A stretch of DNA of 35,967 nt, from the NCBI GenBank assembly GCA_945861065.1, contig CAMASI010000048.1, positions 1 through 35,967 of the forward strand, read 5' to 3'. Source of the stretch: Klebsiella pneumoniae (GTDB lineage Bacteria; Myxococcota_A; UBA796; GCA-2862545). This document shows positions 26,683 through 35,967 of the stretch, piece by piece. A model generated the notes under the pieces. It worked only from the letters and a program-made list of their open reading frames with translations. It was not told the DNA's origin and made no database searches. Position numbers and translations under genes: made by a program. Within the stretch, counting starts at the first letter, position 1. Each line of letters opens with the position of its first letter.

Positions 26683-26949
26683 ATGAAGAAGAACATCCAT
26701 CCGGCGTATCGCTTCGTCATGTTCCGGGACGTGTCCTGTGGCTTTGAGTTCCTGACCCGCAGTTGCATGACTGCGAAGGGCAAGGGCACCTGGGAAGGCA
26801 AAGAAGTGGCTTTGGCGGAGATCGACATCTCCTCTCAGAGCCACCCGTTTTTCACGGGTACCCAGAAGATCATGGACACCGAAGGCCGCGTGGACCGCTA
26901 CTACCGCAAGTATGGTTTCCAGCAGGCCGATTCGGGCGACGAGTCCTAA
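26683..26949 (+). CDS. rpmE: ribosomal protein L31, type B (zinc-independent form)
   Basis: An 88-residue protein from ATG 26683 (GGAG about 9 bases upstream); a longer in-frame start would add residues with no L31 resemblance. Motifs are MKKNIHPAYRFV, GFEFLTRSCMT, ISSQSHPFFTG and the RVDRYYRKYGF end, with length and insertion typical of type B. Of the four Cys of the zinc-binding type A, the VTCSCG segment is reduced to DVSCG and CSAC is replaced with SSQS. The protein should therefore not bind zinc. It lies between the Rho-like gene and prfA and is probably co-transcribed with them. Confidence 0.93.
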   Translation: MKKNIHPAYRFVMFRDVSCGFEFLTRSCMTAKGKGTWEGKEVALAEIDISSQSHPFFTGTQKIMDTEGRVDRYYRKYGFQQADSGDES

Positions 26950-26967
26950 CGACCACAGGTTTCGTCC

Positions 26968-28056
26968 ATGATGGACCGTGTGGCCGTCTTCGAGCAGCGG
27001 CTAGAACTGCTTGACCGTGCCCTGATGGATCCGTCTGTCGTTTCGAACGCCAAACGGATGGCGGAGCTTGCCCGTGAGCATGCGCAGGTCCAAGGCATCG
27101 TCGACGCGCTGCAGGCGCACAAGAAGCTGCTTTCGGACCGACTAGGCGCAGTCAGCATGCTGCAGGAAGACGACGTCGAAGTCCGGGAACTCGCACGCGA
27201 AGAAATCGTCGTCCTGGACGTCGCCATCGTCGCAGCAGAAAAGCACATTCGGCTGCTCATGTTGCCGCCAGACCCCTACGTCGGACGCCCCATCCTGCTG
27301 GAAATCCGCGCAGGTACGGGCGGTGACGAGGCCGCCCTGTTCGCTGCGGACCTGTACCGGATGTACACCCGTTTTGGCGAGCGCAGAGGGCTCCGCTTTG
27401 AAGTGGTGACCTCCAGCGAGATTCGCGCGGGCGGAAGCACTATCGGGCTCAAGGAAGTCGTGGCGCTGGTGCACGGCGCCGACGCGTACAATTCCCTGCG
27501 TTTCGAGGGGGGCGTGCACCGCGTCCAACGTGTGCCTGCCACCGAAGCCCAAGGCCGAATCCACACCTCTGCAGCCACCGTCGCAGTGCTCCCGGAACCC
27601 GATGAAGTCGAAATCAAGATCGACGCGAAGGACCTTCGAATCGACGTGATGCGCGCTGGCGGACCCGGCGGTCAGTCCGTCAACACCACCGACTCAGCCG
27701 TCCGCATCCTGCACATCCCGACGGGAATGATCGTCGTCTGCCAGGACGAAAAGAGCCAACACAAGAACAAAGACAAGGCGATGCGCGTCCTGAAAACCCG
27801 CCTGTTCGAACAGGAACAGGCCGCGCGGAATGCCGCCGAAGCGGTCGTTCGTAAGGCCATGGTCGGCACCGGCGACCGTTCCGAACGCATTCGAACTTAC
27901 AATTTTCCCCAGAATCGTCTGACGGACCACCGGATTGGGCTCACGTTGTACAAACTCGATCGCGTGATCGAAGGGGAGATCGACGAACTCATCGATGGCC
28001 TCTCGTCGGCCTGGCAAGAAGAACAGCTCGCGGGCCAGAGCCACCTGCTTGCCTGA
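26968..28056 (+). CDS. prfA: peptide chain release factor 1
   Basis: Recognises UAG and UAA stop codons and triggers peptide release. The 362-residue protein carries the stop-codon-reading tripeptide PAT (190-192) in [18 protein letters not shown], which is RF1-type (not RF2's SPF). It also has the catalytic GGQ (234-236) in [20 protein letters not shown]. The domain-1 helices, [11 protein letters not shown] and the [20 protein letters not shown] segment are all normal. The start is ATG at 26968 (a second ATG follows at once). The Gln of GGQ should be methylated by the product of the next gene, whose start overlaps the prfA stop. Confidence 0.97.
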   Translation: MMDRVAVFEQRLELLDRALMDPSVVSNAKRMAELAREHAQVQGIVDALQAHKKLLSDRLGAVSMLQEDDVEVRELAREEIVVLDVAIVAAEKHIRLLMLPPDPYVGRPILLEIRAGTGGDEAALFAADLYRMYTRFGERRGLRFEVVTSSEIRAGGSTIGLKEVVALVHGADAYNSLRFEGGVHRVQRVPATEAQGRIHTSAATVAVLPEPDEVEIKIDAKDLRIDVMRAGGPGGQSVNTTDSAVRILHIPTGMIVVCQDEKSQHKNKDKAMRVLKTRLFEQEQAARNAAEAVVRKAMVGTGDRSERIRTYNFPQNRLTDHRIGLTLYKLDRVIEGEIDELIDGLSSAWQEEQLAGQSHLLA

Positions 28057-28909
28057 AGCGTCGCCGCGCCTCGTTGACATCCTCAGCCGCAGCGCAACTT
28101 ATCTCCGTCGCCACGGCGTTCCGCAGCCCCAGCTCGACGCAGAACGCCTGATTGGCCATGCGTTGGGCCTTCCGCGTTTGCAGTTGTACCTGCAACACGA
28201 CCGACCGCTCGACCCTGAAGAATTGGCGACTGTGCGCGCGCTCCTGCAAAGGCGCGGCAAACGCGAGCCCATCGCCTGGTTGCTCGGCATGACCGGCTTT
28301 CATGCCGTCGATCTCGAGATTCGGCCCGGTGTTCTCGTTCCGAGACCCGACACGGAGACGTTGGTGGACGCAGCGTTGTCGTGGATGAGCGAGACCCCCG
28401 ATCCCGTCTACGTCGCCGACGTCTGCTGCGGTTCGGGCTGCGTTGGCCTTGCGCTCGCCGCCGCCCGACCTGGCCTGAGGGTCTACGCCACGGACCTCGC
28501 TCCCGAAGCCATCGAAACCACACGCGCCAACATCGCCCGCTTAGGCCTCAAGGAACGAGTAGCGGTGCTTTCCGGCGACTTGTTGCGGCCCATTCCCGAT
28601 GGTCGGCCCATCGATTGGGTCGTGTCCAATCCGCCGTATATCCCCTCGGCAGAAATCGACGGCCTCGAGCCGGAAGTGTCCCGATGGGAACCGAGACTCG
28701 CGCTCGACGGCGGCCCCACCGGGCTGGGTGTTGTGCACCGTCTGATTGCCGCCGCCGCCGTCCGTGTGCGAATCGGTGTGCTGCTCGAAGTTGGGAAAGG
28801 ACAAGCGCCCCGAACCGTAGAATGGCTCAAGCAGGCAGGCTTTACCGTGACCGACACCTGGGAGGACCTCGGTGGGGTGCAGCGCGTGGTGGGCGGCCGC
28901 AGGACCTGA
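28049..28909 (+). CDS. prmC: release factor glutamine methyltransferase PrmC (HemK)
   Basis: An S-adenosylmethionine-dependent N5-glutamine methyltransferase that modifies the GGQ motif of RF1/RF2. A TTG at 28049 is proposed. It overlaps the prfA stop by 8 bases and gives 286 residues, the usual length. An upstream in-frame ATG at 27995 would lie well inside prfA and add non-conserved residues. Motifs are [20 protein letters not shown] with [13 protein letters not shown], the SAM-binding [16 protein letters not shown], the YATDLAPEA strand, and the substrate-binding SNPPYIP (Asn194-Tyr197). The C-terminal [21 protein letters not shown] is typical. It is the last gene of the plus-strand block and converges on a lipoprotein gene. 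Confidence 0.95.
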   Translation: MPEASPRLVDILSRSATYLRRHGVPQPQLDAERLIGHALGLPRLQLYLQHDRPLDPEELATVRALLQRRGKREPIAWLLGMTGFHAVDLEIRPGVLVPRPDTETLVDAALSWMSETPDPVYVADVCCGSGCVGLALAAARPGLRVYATDLAPEAIETTRANIARLGLKERVAVLSGDLLRPIPDGRPIDWVVSNPPYIPSAEIDGLEPEVSRWEPRLALDGGPTGLGVVHRLIAAAAVRVRIGVLLEVGKGQAPRTVEWLKQAGFTVTDTWEDLGGVQRVVGGRRT

Positions 28910-28975
28910 CTGCGACACCCCATCAACCTGCTCGGACGCCGCTCCAGCAAGCCTCGGGGAAAAGGGCGGACCGGC

Positions 28976-28991
28976 CACCGGCATGCCGGTG
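28976..28991. terminator. possible bidirectional terminator hairpin between convergent genes
   Basis: CACCGGCATGCCGGTG is a perfect 16-base palindrome in the 84-base gap between prmC and the convergent lipoprotein gene (stop at 28996-28994). It could form a short, GC-rich hairpin with a tight loop. There is no T-run on either side, so intrinsic termination is uncertain. Confidence 0.3.
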
Positions 28992-28993
28992 AA

Positions 28994-31408
28994 CTAGGGT
29001 TTCGCGTACACCCACAGATACCTATCGCCCGTCAACCCTGCCCCGAAGCAGTTCGATGCTTCCCAAGAACAGCCGTTGTTGACCGTGGTGTTCGCCGCGA
29101 ACTCGTTGCAGCCGTCCCCCGTTCCCCACCAACTCGCCCCAAGGTCGGGATCGTCGCCGGTCGCGTAGATCTGGTTGAGGTGGGTGTGCCCGTAATTGTC
29201 GTCCACAATCCACCCGATGGTCGGGTAGGCCGGCAAATTGTCCCGCCACGGATTGTGGTCCAGTTCGATCCACCGGTACACGAATAGGTCGGCGCCACAC
29301 ACCATCAAGGTCTTCTCGTCGTCCGCTTCACGACAATCTACCGCCCAGGCGGGCGGAATGTTGTTCGGGTTGGGTGCCGTGTCGAGGTAGCCCGCGCATT
29401 GGTGCCAGCCGTCTGCAGAGAAGTCGGGCCCAGGCAGCCCGATGAAACAGGCCAGGTCGCCACCGAGACAGTCCTGGTCAATCAGGTCTTCGCACACCTC
29501 TGTGGCAAAAGGGTGAATGTCGGCGAGCGTGTCATCACAATCCTCGCCAGGCGTCAACGAGACCCAGGGCGCGCCGGGCCCTTCGCAGCCCGTCACGTCG
29601 CTTGGGTCGCCGACGCCGTAGCCATCGCCGTCGCCGTCCAGCACCCACAAAGACCCTTCGAAGATGTCCGGGTCCGTGTCGTCACAATCCAAGGCATTCG
29701 GCGCCCAGTTCGGGCCCGGCGACGAACAGGCGAATGGCCCTGGAATTGCCGGGTCCCCGTAGCCGTCCGTGTCGGCGTCCCCGAACCAATCGGTCGCCGT
29801 AGACAGGTCCACGGACGGGTCCGCGTCGTCTTTCTTTGCGTCGCAGTCATCGTCGATGCCGTTGCAGATTTCCAGGGCTGAAGGTGACACATCTACGTCG
29901 GAATCGTCGCAATCCGAACCGTTGGAGACCCAGCCGTCCGGCGCCAAGCAGGTCCGCTCGTCGAAACTCGGGTTTCCATACGTGTCCCCATCATCGTCTG
30001 GGTAGAAGGTAATGGCGCTGAGCAGGTCCAAGCTGGCGTCATCGTCGTCCACGAGTGCGTCACAGTCGTTGTCGCCTTCGTCACAAACCTCGACGTTGCC
30101 AGGATTGTTCGCCGGGTCGAAGTCGTCGCAGTCCTCGCCGTGTGACTCTGGCGCCCAATCGCCAACCGGCGCGGCGCAAGACACAACACCGTAGGGAACG
30201 CCAGCCCCGTAGTCATCGCCATCCAGGTCGGGAAGCCAGTCTGCGGCAAAGGTCAACAGCGGATCGTTGTCGTCGCAGTCGTCACCGTTTTCTACAAAAC
30301 CGACCGGAGGATTGCAAACGAGCGTGGGAGACAACGGGTCCCCAAACCCGTCACTGTCGGCGTCCGGGTACCAAGTCGTTGCGGTGGCCAGATCCACCGA
30401 CGGATCCTGGTCGTCGCGAAGCCCGTCGCAGTCGTTGTCCAACCCATCGCACACTTCAACGGCCGCCGAGTTCACGTCCGGGTTCCCGTCGTCGCAGTCC
30501 GAGCTGTTCGGAGCGGTGTCCACGGGTCCAAGGCACGCCCATTCTGGGGCGTCTAGATAGTAGCCGAAACCATCGACGTCCTGGTCTCTGTACCAAGCAG
30601 TCAGCGTCGCCGGATCGACGTCGGGGTCGGCGTCATCGGCGAGCCCATCGCATTCGTCATCCACGCCGTTGCACACTTCGCGCGCATCGGGGTTGACGTC
30701 CGGGTTCGTATCGTCGCAGTCGTCCCCGCCATGGTCCTGGTTGAGGTAGCCGTCATAGTCGAAATCGCACGAATCCGCGCACTCTGGATCTACACAGTCG
30801 ACAAGCGAATCGGCGTCATCGTCTACGAAGTTCAGGCAGTCTTCGTCGCACACCGCCTCGCATTGCGGATCATCACAATCCACCTGCCCATCTAGGTCGT
30901 TGTCCCGCCCGTCTTCGCAGTTTTCAGGGCATAGGCCGTCGCAGTCGGCATCGTCGCAATCCACGGCAGTGTCGGCATCATTGTCCCGAGCATCCGTACA
31001 CAGTTCCTCGCAGGAGACGTCATTGCAGTCCGCGTCCGAGCAATCGGCAGCGCCATCCCCGTCGTTGTCCCGACCGTCATCGCACAATTCGGCACAATGC
31101 TCCGACACACAATCCGTGTCGTCGCAATCCGTAGCGGAATCGCCGTCGTTGTCGCGACCATCGTCGCAGACTTCCGAACACGATCCGTCACAGGCAGCAT
31201 CGGCGCAATCCGACAGGCCATTGGCGTCGTTGTCCAATCCATCGTCGCACAGCTCGGGGCAACTCGCTGCACATGCAGCGTCTAGACAGTCTGCGAGCCC
31301 GTTGCCATCGTCGTCGGCGCCGTTTCCACAGACCTCAGCACCATCGGGATCCGTTCCCGCTGCCGGTCCACAAGCTGCCAACAACAAAACCGCGATCCAT
31401 CGTGACAT
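28994..31408 (-). CDS. large lipoprotein with Cys/Asp-rich metal-binding-type repeats
   Basis: The ATG at 31408 has GGGGA a few bases before it and yields a lipoprotein signal ([13 protein letters not shown], Cys13 as lipid site) and 804 residues. Residues 25-214 are seven short Cys-rich repeats, and residues 215 to about 655 are longer modules around DCDDxDPD. The last about 150 residues ([17 protein letters not shown] onward) form a separate domain with further Cys and Trp. The Asp spacing resembles calcium-binding loops; the repeats match the putative metal-binding motif abundant in myxobacterial surface proteins (PF11617-like). The product should be on the cell surface or outer membrane. 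The gene follows the ATP-grasp-like gene after 25 bases, in the same direction. Its ligand is unknown. Confidence 0.86.
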   Translation of the reverse strand: MSRWIAVLLLAACGPAAGTDPDGAEVCGNGADDDGNGLADCLDAACAASCPELCDDGLDNDANGLSDCADAACDGSCSEVCDDGRDNDGDSATDCDDTDCVSEHCAELCDDGRDNDGDGAADCSDADCNDVSCEELCTDARDNDADTAVDCDDADCDGLCPENCEDGRDNDLDGQVDCDDPQCEAVCDEDCLNFVDDDADSLVDCVDPECADSCDFDYDGYLNQDHGGDDCDDTNPDVNPDAREVCNGVDDECDGLADDADPDVDPATLTAWYRDQDVDGFGYYLDAPEWACLGPVDTAPNSSDCDDGNPDVNSAAVEVCDGLDNDCDGLRDDQDPSVDLATATTWYPDADSDGFGDPLSPTLVCNPPVGFVENGDDCDDNDPLLTFAADWLPDLDGDDYGAGVPYGVVSCAAPVGDWAPESHGEDCDDFDPANNPGNVEVCDEGDNDCDALVDDDDASLDLLSAITFYPDDDGDTYGNPSFDERTCLAPDGWVSNGSDCDDSDVDVSPSALEICNGIDDDCDAKKDDADPSVDLSTATDWFGDADTDGYGDPAIPGPFACSSPGPNWAPNALDCDDTDPDIFEGSLWVLDGDGDGYGVGDPSDVTGCEGPGAPWVSLTPGEDCDDTLADIHPFATEVCEDLIDQDCLGGDLACFIGLPGPDFSADGWHQCAGYLDTAPNPNNIPPAWAVDCREADDEKTLMVCGADLFVYRWIELDHNPWRDNLPAYPTIGWIVDDNYGHTHLNQIYATGDDPDLGASWWGTGDGCNEFAANTTVNNGCSWEASNCFGAGLTGDRYLWVYAKP
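29447..30766 (-). repeat. longer Asp-rich DCDDxDPD modules
   Basis: About six or seven modules of roughly 60-70 residues follow the short repeats. Each contains a DCDD(T/D/S)xPD segment, an EVC(N/D)GxDxDCDG segment with a following DDxDPSVD, and a dozen residues later DxDxDGYGDP. The regular Asp ladder is the expected form of Ca-type loops. The last module grades into the C-terminal domain; boundaries are approximate. Confidence 0.85.
30767..31336 (-). repeat. seven short Cys-rich protein repeats (26-28 residues each)
   Basis: Inside the lipoprotein gene, seven consecutive units of 26-28 residues follow the pattern ELCDDGxDNDxDGxxDCxDxDC with a final Cys, e.g. residues 51-77, 78-105 and 106-133. 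Most units have four Cys, which suggests two disulfides per unit, plus an Asp/Asn-rich loop. The DNA is repetitive but diverged, so recent duplication is not evident. Confidence 0.9.
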
Positions 31409-31433
31409 GAGTTCCCCAGGACTAGGGCCCATT

Positions 31434-32897
31434 CTACCTGAGAAACGGGCAACCGTCGACGGTAGTCGCGAGTCCGGCGGCGATATCACTTGGAATCAAC
31501 GGTATTACCCCTCCGCCGCCTACAATATTGACGACAGGTCCCATCGACCCACGAACGACACCCGTCCAATCCGGTTCAATGTCCAGGCCGACAGAGGCGT
31601 AGTGCGACAGGTCGACAAAAACGTCCTGCCAACTGCTAGACGCTGGCGTGCACAAGAGGTGCCTCGCGCGGCGGGCAGGAACCGCTTCTTGAACCACCCA
31701 ACCCGCAGGCCCGTCGAACGCGGCACGCGCGACGATTTCAGGCCAACCGAGCGTCTCACCGAACCACGCATGAACGCGCTCGGAGAAAGACACGTCCTGG
31801 CGCACACCGCCAATGAATACCGCGCGGCCACCATAATCCCACGATCGTTTGAGAACGAACCGATCCGGATCCGAGGACACTCGCGCCACGAGGTCTGACA
31901 CGGAGGCGCCGTCCGGATCCATCGCGGGTCCCGGAGCCAACACGCGTGTCCAGGGAATGACGGAGCCAAGGTCAAACTCGCGAACGCCGGCCGCGTCGGC
32001 CAGCGCCGAATCCATCGCCGCCTCCGACAGCAAAGCGAACACCGCTTTCACTTCAAGCTGGCTCGCCGGCGGATTGAACACACGGCACGACGCTCCGGGT
32101 CGTTCCAACAGCTGCGTCGCGGCTTCCGCGCCGGGAAGCCCCTGCTCCAACCGCCGAACGAACAGGTGCCGATAGACGAGGTCCAGAGGCCGTTGCCCGG
32201 CAAACCACCGGTCCCCGTTCAGCGTCAATTCGTCGGGGTACACCACGAACGTTTCGGTGCCAAAGCCCGACCAAGCCCGAACAAGCCACTCAACTTCCGT
32301 GATCTGGGCGTCCCGGCGCCGGACAAGAACAGCGATCGACGCAGGGTCCGTACCCAATTCCTGGCGCCACCACCCACACAAGGCGTCATAAAGTGCTCTC
32401 GTATTCGAGGGCAGCGCCCCAACGAACGGGGCGGGGTCCAGGCCAAGCCTGCCTGCATGGAATTCCACCCAACTTTGAGCGGCGATGTCGCTGTAGGCCT
32501 GCATCGCGGGGATCGTCGAGTTCAGCTCCAGCGCCCGAAGGCTACCGCCATCAAAGAAATCCGTCCGCGTGACCGCCAAACGCTGCATCGAGGCGCCCTC
32601 CGCCTCCGCCAGCCGACGCTCCAGCGGTGACAGATGAGGCCGCACGACGTCGCGGACCTCCCCACGAAACAACGCTCTGGACAAGCTCGCTATCGCCCGG
32701 GCGACATCACCGGCCGCCCGTTTCGCTGCCGCCATCTCCGCCGCCGTTCGAACCTCAGCAGTGGCAGAGATCGGGATGGGAATTCGTTGCCCATCCGGAC
32801 CCGTCACCGCGAGACCTCGTTCAAAGCTCCTCGCTGCCAGGTCGAGTCCGAGAACTTCGCCGCGGGCGTTTGCCTCCGCCCACCCCGTCCCTAGCAC
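31434..32897 (-). CDS. ATP-grasp-like enzyme, unknown substrate
   Basis: GTG at 32897 overlaps the upstream stop by 7 bases and gives 487 residues without a signal peptide. Segments resembling ATP-grasp ligases are seen. There is a preATP-grasp-like region with [20 protein letters not shown] near residue 140, a YPDEL segment, and an ATP-binding strand pair [18 protein letters not shown] near 345-360. [13 protein letters not shown] follows, and then a Gly-rich end ([16 protein letters not shown]). The closest idea is the glutathionylspermidine-synthase-like or circularly permuted type-2 ATP-grasp group. The substrate is unknown; a peptide or amine ligation is typical. It lies between two lipoprotein genes, an odd place for a cytosolic ligase, and may modify a small peptide or the partner proteins (speculative). 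Confidence 0.65.
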   Translation of the reverse strand: MLGTGWAEANARGEVLGLDLAARSFERGLAVTGPDGQRIPIPISATAEVRTAAEMAAAKRAAGDVARAIASLSRALFRGEVRDVVRPHLSPLERRLAEAEGASMQRLAVTRTDFFDGGSLRALELNSTIPAMQAYSDIAAQSWVEFHAGRLGLDPAPFVGALPSNTRALYDALCGWWRQELGTDPASIAVLVRRRDAQITEVEWLVRAWSGFGTETFVVYPDELTLNGDRWFAGQRPLDLVYRHLFVRRLEQGLPGAEAATQLLERPGASCRVFNPPASQLEVKAVFALLSEAAMDSALADAAGVREFDLGSVIPWTRVLAPGPAMDPDGASVSDLVARVSSDPDRFVLKRSWDYGGRAVFIGGVRQDVSFSERVHAWFGETLGWPEIVARAAFDGPAGWVVQEAVPARRARHLLCTPASSSWQDVFVDLSHYASVGLDIEPDWTGVVRGSMGPVVNIVGGGGVIPLIPSDIAAGLATTVDGCPFLR

Positions 32898-33457
32898 TGA
32901 TCTTCGACCCCCAGACTACCGCAAACGTCCAAGAGGGTCTTCGCGTCGATGCTGCCTGTCGCCGACCCGACCGACGTCGCGGTTTCCCCGGTAACGAGAT
33001 CGATGACAACCAACGTAATGTCCAAGGTTTCGCCTGGCAGATCACAGCAGATGAAGGTATCGAGCGCGTCGGGTGTTGTTCCTGCCAACTCCACCGGGGC
33101 CCGAGCGCCAAAGAAGGTGCCCTGGCACTCGCTCCAATCGTTGAGAACGGTCGAGGCCGGAAACTCACCCGCGCCGGAAATCTGCGCACCTGAATCGTGC
33201 ACGATCACCGTGCTTTGCCAAGCGATCGTTTGCGAAGGCGCAGTCACCTCACCTCCGACCCACAAATGCCACGACCCCTGCAACCCAAACACGAACTCGA
33301 CGTCCGCGCCTCCGTAGAGCGGCGCAAACGCAAACTCCCCGGTCCCAACCGTGACAGTTAAGGGCTTGCCGGCACAAGGACCCGACAGACCTGTGCACCC
33401 CGTCTCATGTGCCTGCACGTCTGGTTGCGTACAAGCCACTAGCGCCGACAGCCACAT
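32891..33457 (-). CDS. small lipoprotein of unknown function
   Basis: ATG 33457 has a GGGGG Shine-Dalgarno-like run about 6 bases upstream. The product (188 residues) begins MWLSALVACTQPDVQAHETG. LVAC is a good lipobox (Cys9 lipidated). The mature protein is beta-rich and has several Cys residues ([42 protein letters not shown]). No family is recognised. It is the first gene of the three-gene minus-strand operon and is divergent from the FG-GAP protein gene, with a 77-base spacer. A longer start would run past the SD-like run and is less likely. Confidence 0.76.
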   Translation of the reverse strand: MWLSALVACTQPDVQAHETGCTGLSGPCAGKPLTVTVGTGEFAFAPLYGGADVEFVFGLQGSWHLWVGGEVTAPSQTIAWQSTVIVHDSGAQISGAGEFPASTVLNDWSECQGTFFGARAPVELAGTTPDALDTFICCDLPGETLDITLVVIDLVTGETATSVGSATGSIDAKTLLDVCGSLGVEDQC

Positions 33458-33534
33458 CGTCGACCCCCGCTGCTGTTGCACTAACCGATGGCTCAGGTCC
33501 GGCCAGATACGATAGAGTGCATCCTGAGGCGAAC

Positions 33535-35823
33535 ATGTACGGCAGTCTGCTGGCAGCGTGGGTGGGATGCACCGACCTTCCTAAAGAGCCCCGCAACCAC
33601 GCCTGCGACGTGGAGCTCGAGATCCTTCCGGGCGACTCAGTGGTCCCAATTCCTGTGACTGGCGCCGCGACGGCGGGCTGGAAAAAGACCGCTCCCCTGT
33701 TGAATGGCGGTGAGATCCAACGCAACAAGGGCGGTACTCTTAAGATCTACGATCTCGACCCAGGCATGGAGGTCACACTCTTCCTCTCGTACGCACTGAC
33801 CGGCGAAGGGCCATGCAACCTGTGGCATGGCCTGTGCATGACGCTGTTGTCGCCGACCGTATACGCGTCGACCGTAGCACCGGACCATGACGCCGCCGAC
33901 ACAGCGGCGGCGCAGCCAGGTGACGTCGCCGTGGAGTTCACGTTTCTACCTGAGGATTTCCAAGTCGCCACCACACTTGCCCTTCAAGCAGGCATCTACG
34001 ACCCGGAGACGGGCGAAGCGGCGCTCTCCGAGGCGGTCTACCGTCACGTGTCAGTCCCGGCAACGAACGCGGCCACGGACTTCACGGACGTCAACATCAT
34101 CGCTACGCTGGGTCCGGTCCAAACCAGTGGGAACACCCATGCCGGCGGCATGATGTTCTTCGATTACAATAACGACTACTGGACCGATATTTTCGTCGCC
34201 AACGGCAGCGGTCTGACGAATTACCTGTGGCGAAATAACGGCGACGGCACCTTTACCCCGCAACACTTCCTCGTTCAGAAACCCGACCCTACCGCAGAAT
34301 GTGCCGCGGCGCGGTGGGCCGACGTGGACAACGACGGAGACCTCGACATTTTCACGCCCGTGGACAACGGGCAACAGATGGACAGCAGCGTCAGCCAGCC
34401 CTTCGAGGGTGGACCCAATTACCTGTGGATCAATAACAACGGGGTTTTTGTTGAATCCGCCGAACTCTCGGGACTCGTAGACCCTCGGGGTTGGCGCAAC
34501 GTCGACGCGAGTTTTGGGGATTACGACCGAGACGGGTGCATCGACGTGTACTTGGTGAACTGGGCGATGGCGAACCTGCCAGCGGGCGACAACACAGACC
34601 GCTTGATGCACGGCAACTGCGACGGGACCTTTGAAGACGTGACCCCCTTCTTCGATCTCGACCCATTTGGACGTGACGGGCTCGTCGCATTCTTCTGGGA
34701 CGCCGACTTCGACCTGTACCCAGAACTTTATGTCGGGAATAACAGTGACATCAAGGCCCCACCCGATTGGGACCCAGACGGGTATTACTATAAGAACCTA
34801 GACGGTGTCGCGTTTCTCGATTGGACCGATACGACGCCTGGGCTGATGGGCCACGATTGGGCCTCGATGGGCGCCGACATCGGCGATATCGATATGGACG
34901 GGGATTGGGAAATCTATATCCAGGACGTATGGGAACTCCCCCCCGTGCCACGTGGCAATACGTTGTATGTCGGAAGCCCCGATGGCAAACTAACAACGAA
35001 TGTTTGCCAAGAATACGGTGTTTGCGCTGGCCACAACTCGTGGGGTGCGAATTTCGCTGACTTCAATCGCGACATGTGGACCGACCTCTGGGTCGGCACA
35101 TCCCAGAACACTGACGACGAAATCATGTACATCAATCGTGCTGACGGCACCGGTCATATGGACAAACACGAGATCGCCGGGTGGGGCAGCCACCGAACTC
35201 GTGCGGGCTCCATCGCCGACTACGATGGGGACGGCGATGTCGATGTGTTCATCTGGGACACGGAAGGACCATCCCGCCTCTATCGTCAGGAGTCGCGCGA
35301 CACGAACCGATGGGTCGAATTCCGCCTGTTCGGGACTCGGTCCAATGCCGCAGCCATCGGCGCGGTCGTCCGCGTCACCGCAGGCGGCTACACGCAAATG
35401 CGGCGCGTATCGGGCTCTGACAGCGCGCATTCCCAACAGGACATCATCCTTCACTTTGGAATGGCGCAGGAAAAAGAGGCTGTGGTGGAAGTCACTTGGC
35501 CCAGCGGAATCGTGCAGACCTTCCCCAGCGTGACCACCAACGACCTCGTGTTCATCGACGAAGATCTAGGCGTTCTCGAGGAATCGCTCACGTTCACGGA
35601 GGCAACTTGGCATTGGGTTTCGTCCACCCTCGAAGTGACCGCGAAAAGTCGCTTCGGCGGGCGGACGACCCTGAACGTGGAAACGCTCGGCTCGCTCGTT
35701 TACGACTCAGCTGCCGTCGAGCATACCGCCACCTTTGAGGGCCTCGAAGCGGCCCCAGCCACCGTGACAGTGACCTCCGCACGCGGCGGCAGTTGGCCTA
35801 TCGTAGTGGTCGTCGCACCCTAG
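33535..35823 (+). CDS. surface FG-GAP/VCBS-type repeat protein with ASPIC/UnbV domain
   Basis: ATG 33535 has GAGG 5 bases upstream. The product has 762 residues and starts MYGSLLAAWVGCTDLP, a short signal that may be lipidated at Cys12 (lipobox VGC, not fully canonical). At least seven FG-GAP-like units lie between about residues 205 and 610, including DYNNDYWTDIF, DVDNDGDLDIF, DYDRDGCIDVY, DIDMDGDWEIY, DFNRDMWTDLW and DYDGDGDVDVF. These form a calcium-binding beta-propeller. An ASPIC/UnbV domain follows (NRWVEFRLFG, then GAVVRVTAG, SGSDSAHSQQDIILHFGMAQ, then TWPSGIVQTF). A small Ig-like tail closes the protein. Related CRTAC1-like proteins are extracellular. The function here is not known. 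A longer upstream start is rejected because it would overlap the divergent lipoprotein. Confidence 0.85.
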   Translation: MYGSLLAAWVGCTDLPKEPRNHACDVELEILPGDSVVPIPVTGAATAGWKKTAPLLNGGEIQRNKGGTLKIYDLDPGMEVTLFLSYALTGEGPCNLWHGLCMTLLSPTVYASTVAPDHDAADTAAAQPGDVAVEFTFLPEDFQVATTLALQAGIYDPETGEAALSEAVYRHVSVPATNAATDFTDVNIIATLGPVQTSGNTHAGGMMFFDYNNDYWTDIFVANGSGLTNYLWRNNGDGTFTPQHFLVQKPDPTAECAAARWADVDNDGDLDIFTPVDNGQQMDSSVSQPFEGGPNYLWINNNGVFVESAELSGLVDPRGWRNVDASFGDYDRDGCIDVYLVNWAMANLPAGDNTDRLMHGNCDGTFEDVTPFFDLDPFGRDGLVAFFWDADFDLYPELYVGNNSDIKAPPDWDPDGYYYKNLDGVAFLDWTDTTPGLMGHDWASMGADIGDIDMDGDWEIYIQDVWELPPVPRGNTLYVGSPDGKLTTNVCQEYGVCAGHNSWGANFADFNRDMWTDLWVGTSQNTDDEIMYINRADGTGHMDKHEIAGWGSHRTRAGSIADYDGDGDVDVFIWDTEGPSRLYRQESRDTNRWVEFRLFGTRSNAAAIGAVVRVTAGGYTQMRRVSGSDSAHSQQDIILHFGMAQEKEAVVEVTWPSGIVQTFPSVTTNDLVFIDEDLGVLEESLTFTEATWHWVSSTLEVTAKSRFGGRTTLNVETLGSLVYDSAAVEHTATFEGLEAAPATVTVTSARGGSWPIVVVVAP

Positions 35824-35967
35824 CAGCCTGTCGGAGATTGCGCACCTACTGCGGGAGGCGATGCCATCCGCGGGACTTCGTCACGGGGACCCCACCCTCG
35901 GTCGGAGTGCGTCAAGCACGCCTTCCCTCGGGTTGCACCCCGTTCCTCGTCCGGCGGCGGCCTCACC
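35824..35967. other. unassigned right-edge sequence
   Basis: The final 144 bases after the FG-GAP gene hold no recognised gene, terminator or RNA. An ATG at 35862 opens a frame to the window edge that encodes a Pro/Arg-rich sequence without resemblance to anything I know. The run after the stop codon (GCAGCCTGTCGGAGATT) could be the end of a mobile element, but there is not enough sequence to say. Confidence 0.3.

Noticed and set aside
29447..31336. Regular DNA repeats that might be a CRISPR array
   Set aside because: The units are diverged codons of protein repeats in one long open frame, with no constant repeat-spacer structure.
35824..35967. Insertion-sequence end after the FG-GAP gene
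   Set aside because: Only a vague resemblance of GCAGCCTGTCGG to transposon ends; no inverted repeat partner, target duplication or transposase is visible before the window ends.

Overview
The window is about 36 kb of GC-rich, tightly packed bacterial chromosome. It has many ATGA/GTGA/TGATG gene junctions, TTG and GTG starts, and several convergent gene pairs. A Myxococcota-type (former deltaproteobacterial) genome is the best guess. The reasons are the lipoproteins with myxobacterial Cys/Asp-rich repeats, a MoxR/DUF58/VWA cluster, an FHA protein, an FG-GAP/ASPIC protein and the GC-rich codon use. This placement is inference; no rRNA or tRNA gene was recognised.

Left part (1-4374): a four-helix-bundle protein gene (minus, running off the left edge) with a hexanucleotide tandem repeat just upstream of its start. 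Next come a small membrane protein coupled to an isoaspartyl peptidase/L-asparaginase, an SDR oxidoreductase, and a divergent PQQ-type sugar dehydrogenase.

Central minus-strand block (18761 down to 4380): FHA membrane protein, lexA, DUF4175-like coiled-coil membrane protein, a metallopeptidase/TPR/TlpA-thioredoxin fusion, MoxR ATPase, DUF58, a BatA-like VWA protein, a DUF4159 protein, and a second VWA/GATase-like membrane protein. Most genes downstream of lexA overlap or nearly touch, which suggests one transcript. lexA has a clear sigma70-type promoter followed immediately by a perfect inverted repeat, a very good candidate for its own operator.

Middle plus/minus block (18836-23236): a rhomboid-like membrane protein that seems to lack the catalytic Ser/His, a TetR regulator, and a coiled-coil protein with a CCCH-type cluster. 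On the minus strand are an ALDH7 (antiquitin-type) dehydrogenase, a small secreted protein and an SCP2-like protein.

Information-processing block (23315-28909, plus): ligA, a Rho-family gene, rpmE (L31), prfA and prmC. The rho-rpmE-prfA-prmC order is a familiar one. The Rho-like protein keeps its RNA-binding half, but its Walker A motif is destroyed without a frameshift. I consider this the most interesting observation in the window.

Right part (28994-35823): a three-gene minus-strand operon (small lipoprotein, ATP-grasp-like enzyme, large Cys/Asp-repeat lipoprotein), divergent from a large FG-GAP/ASPIC-UnbV protein. The last 144 bases hold nothing I can identify.
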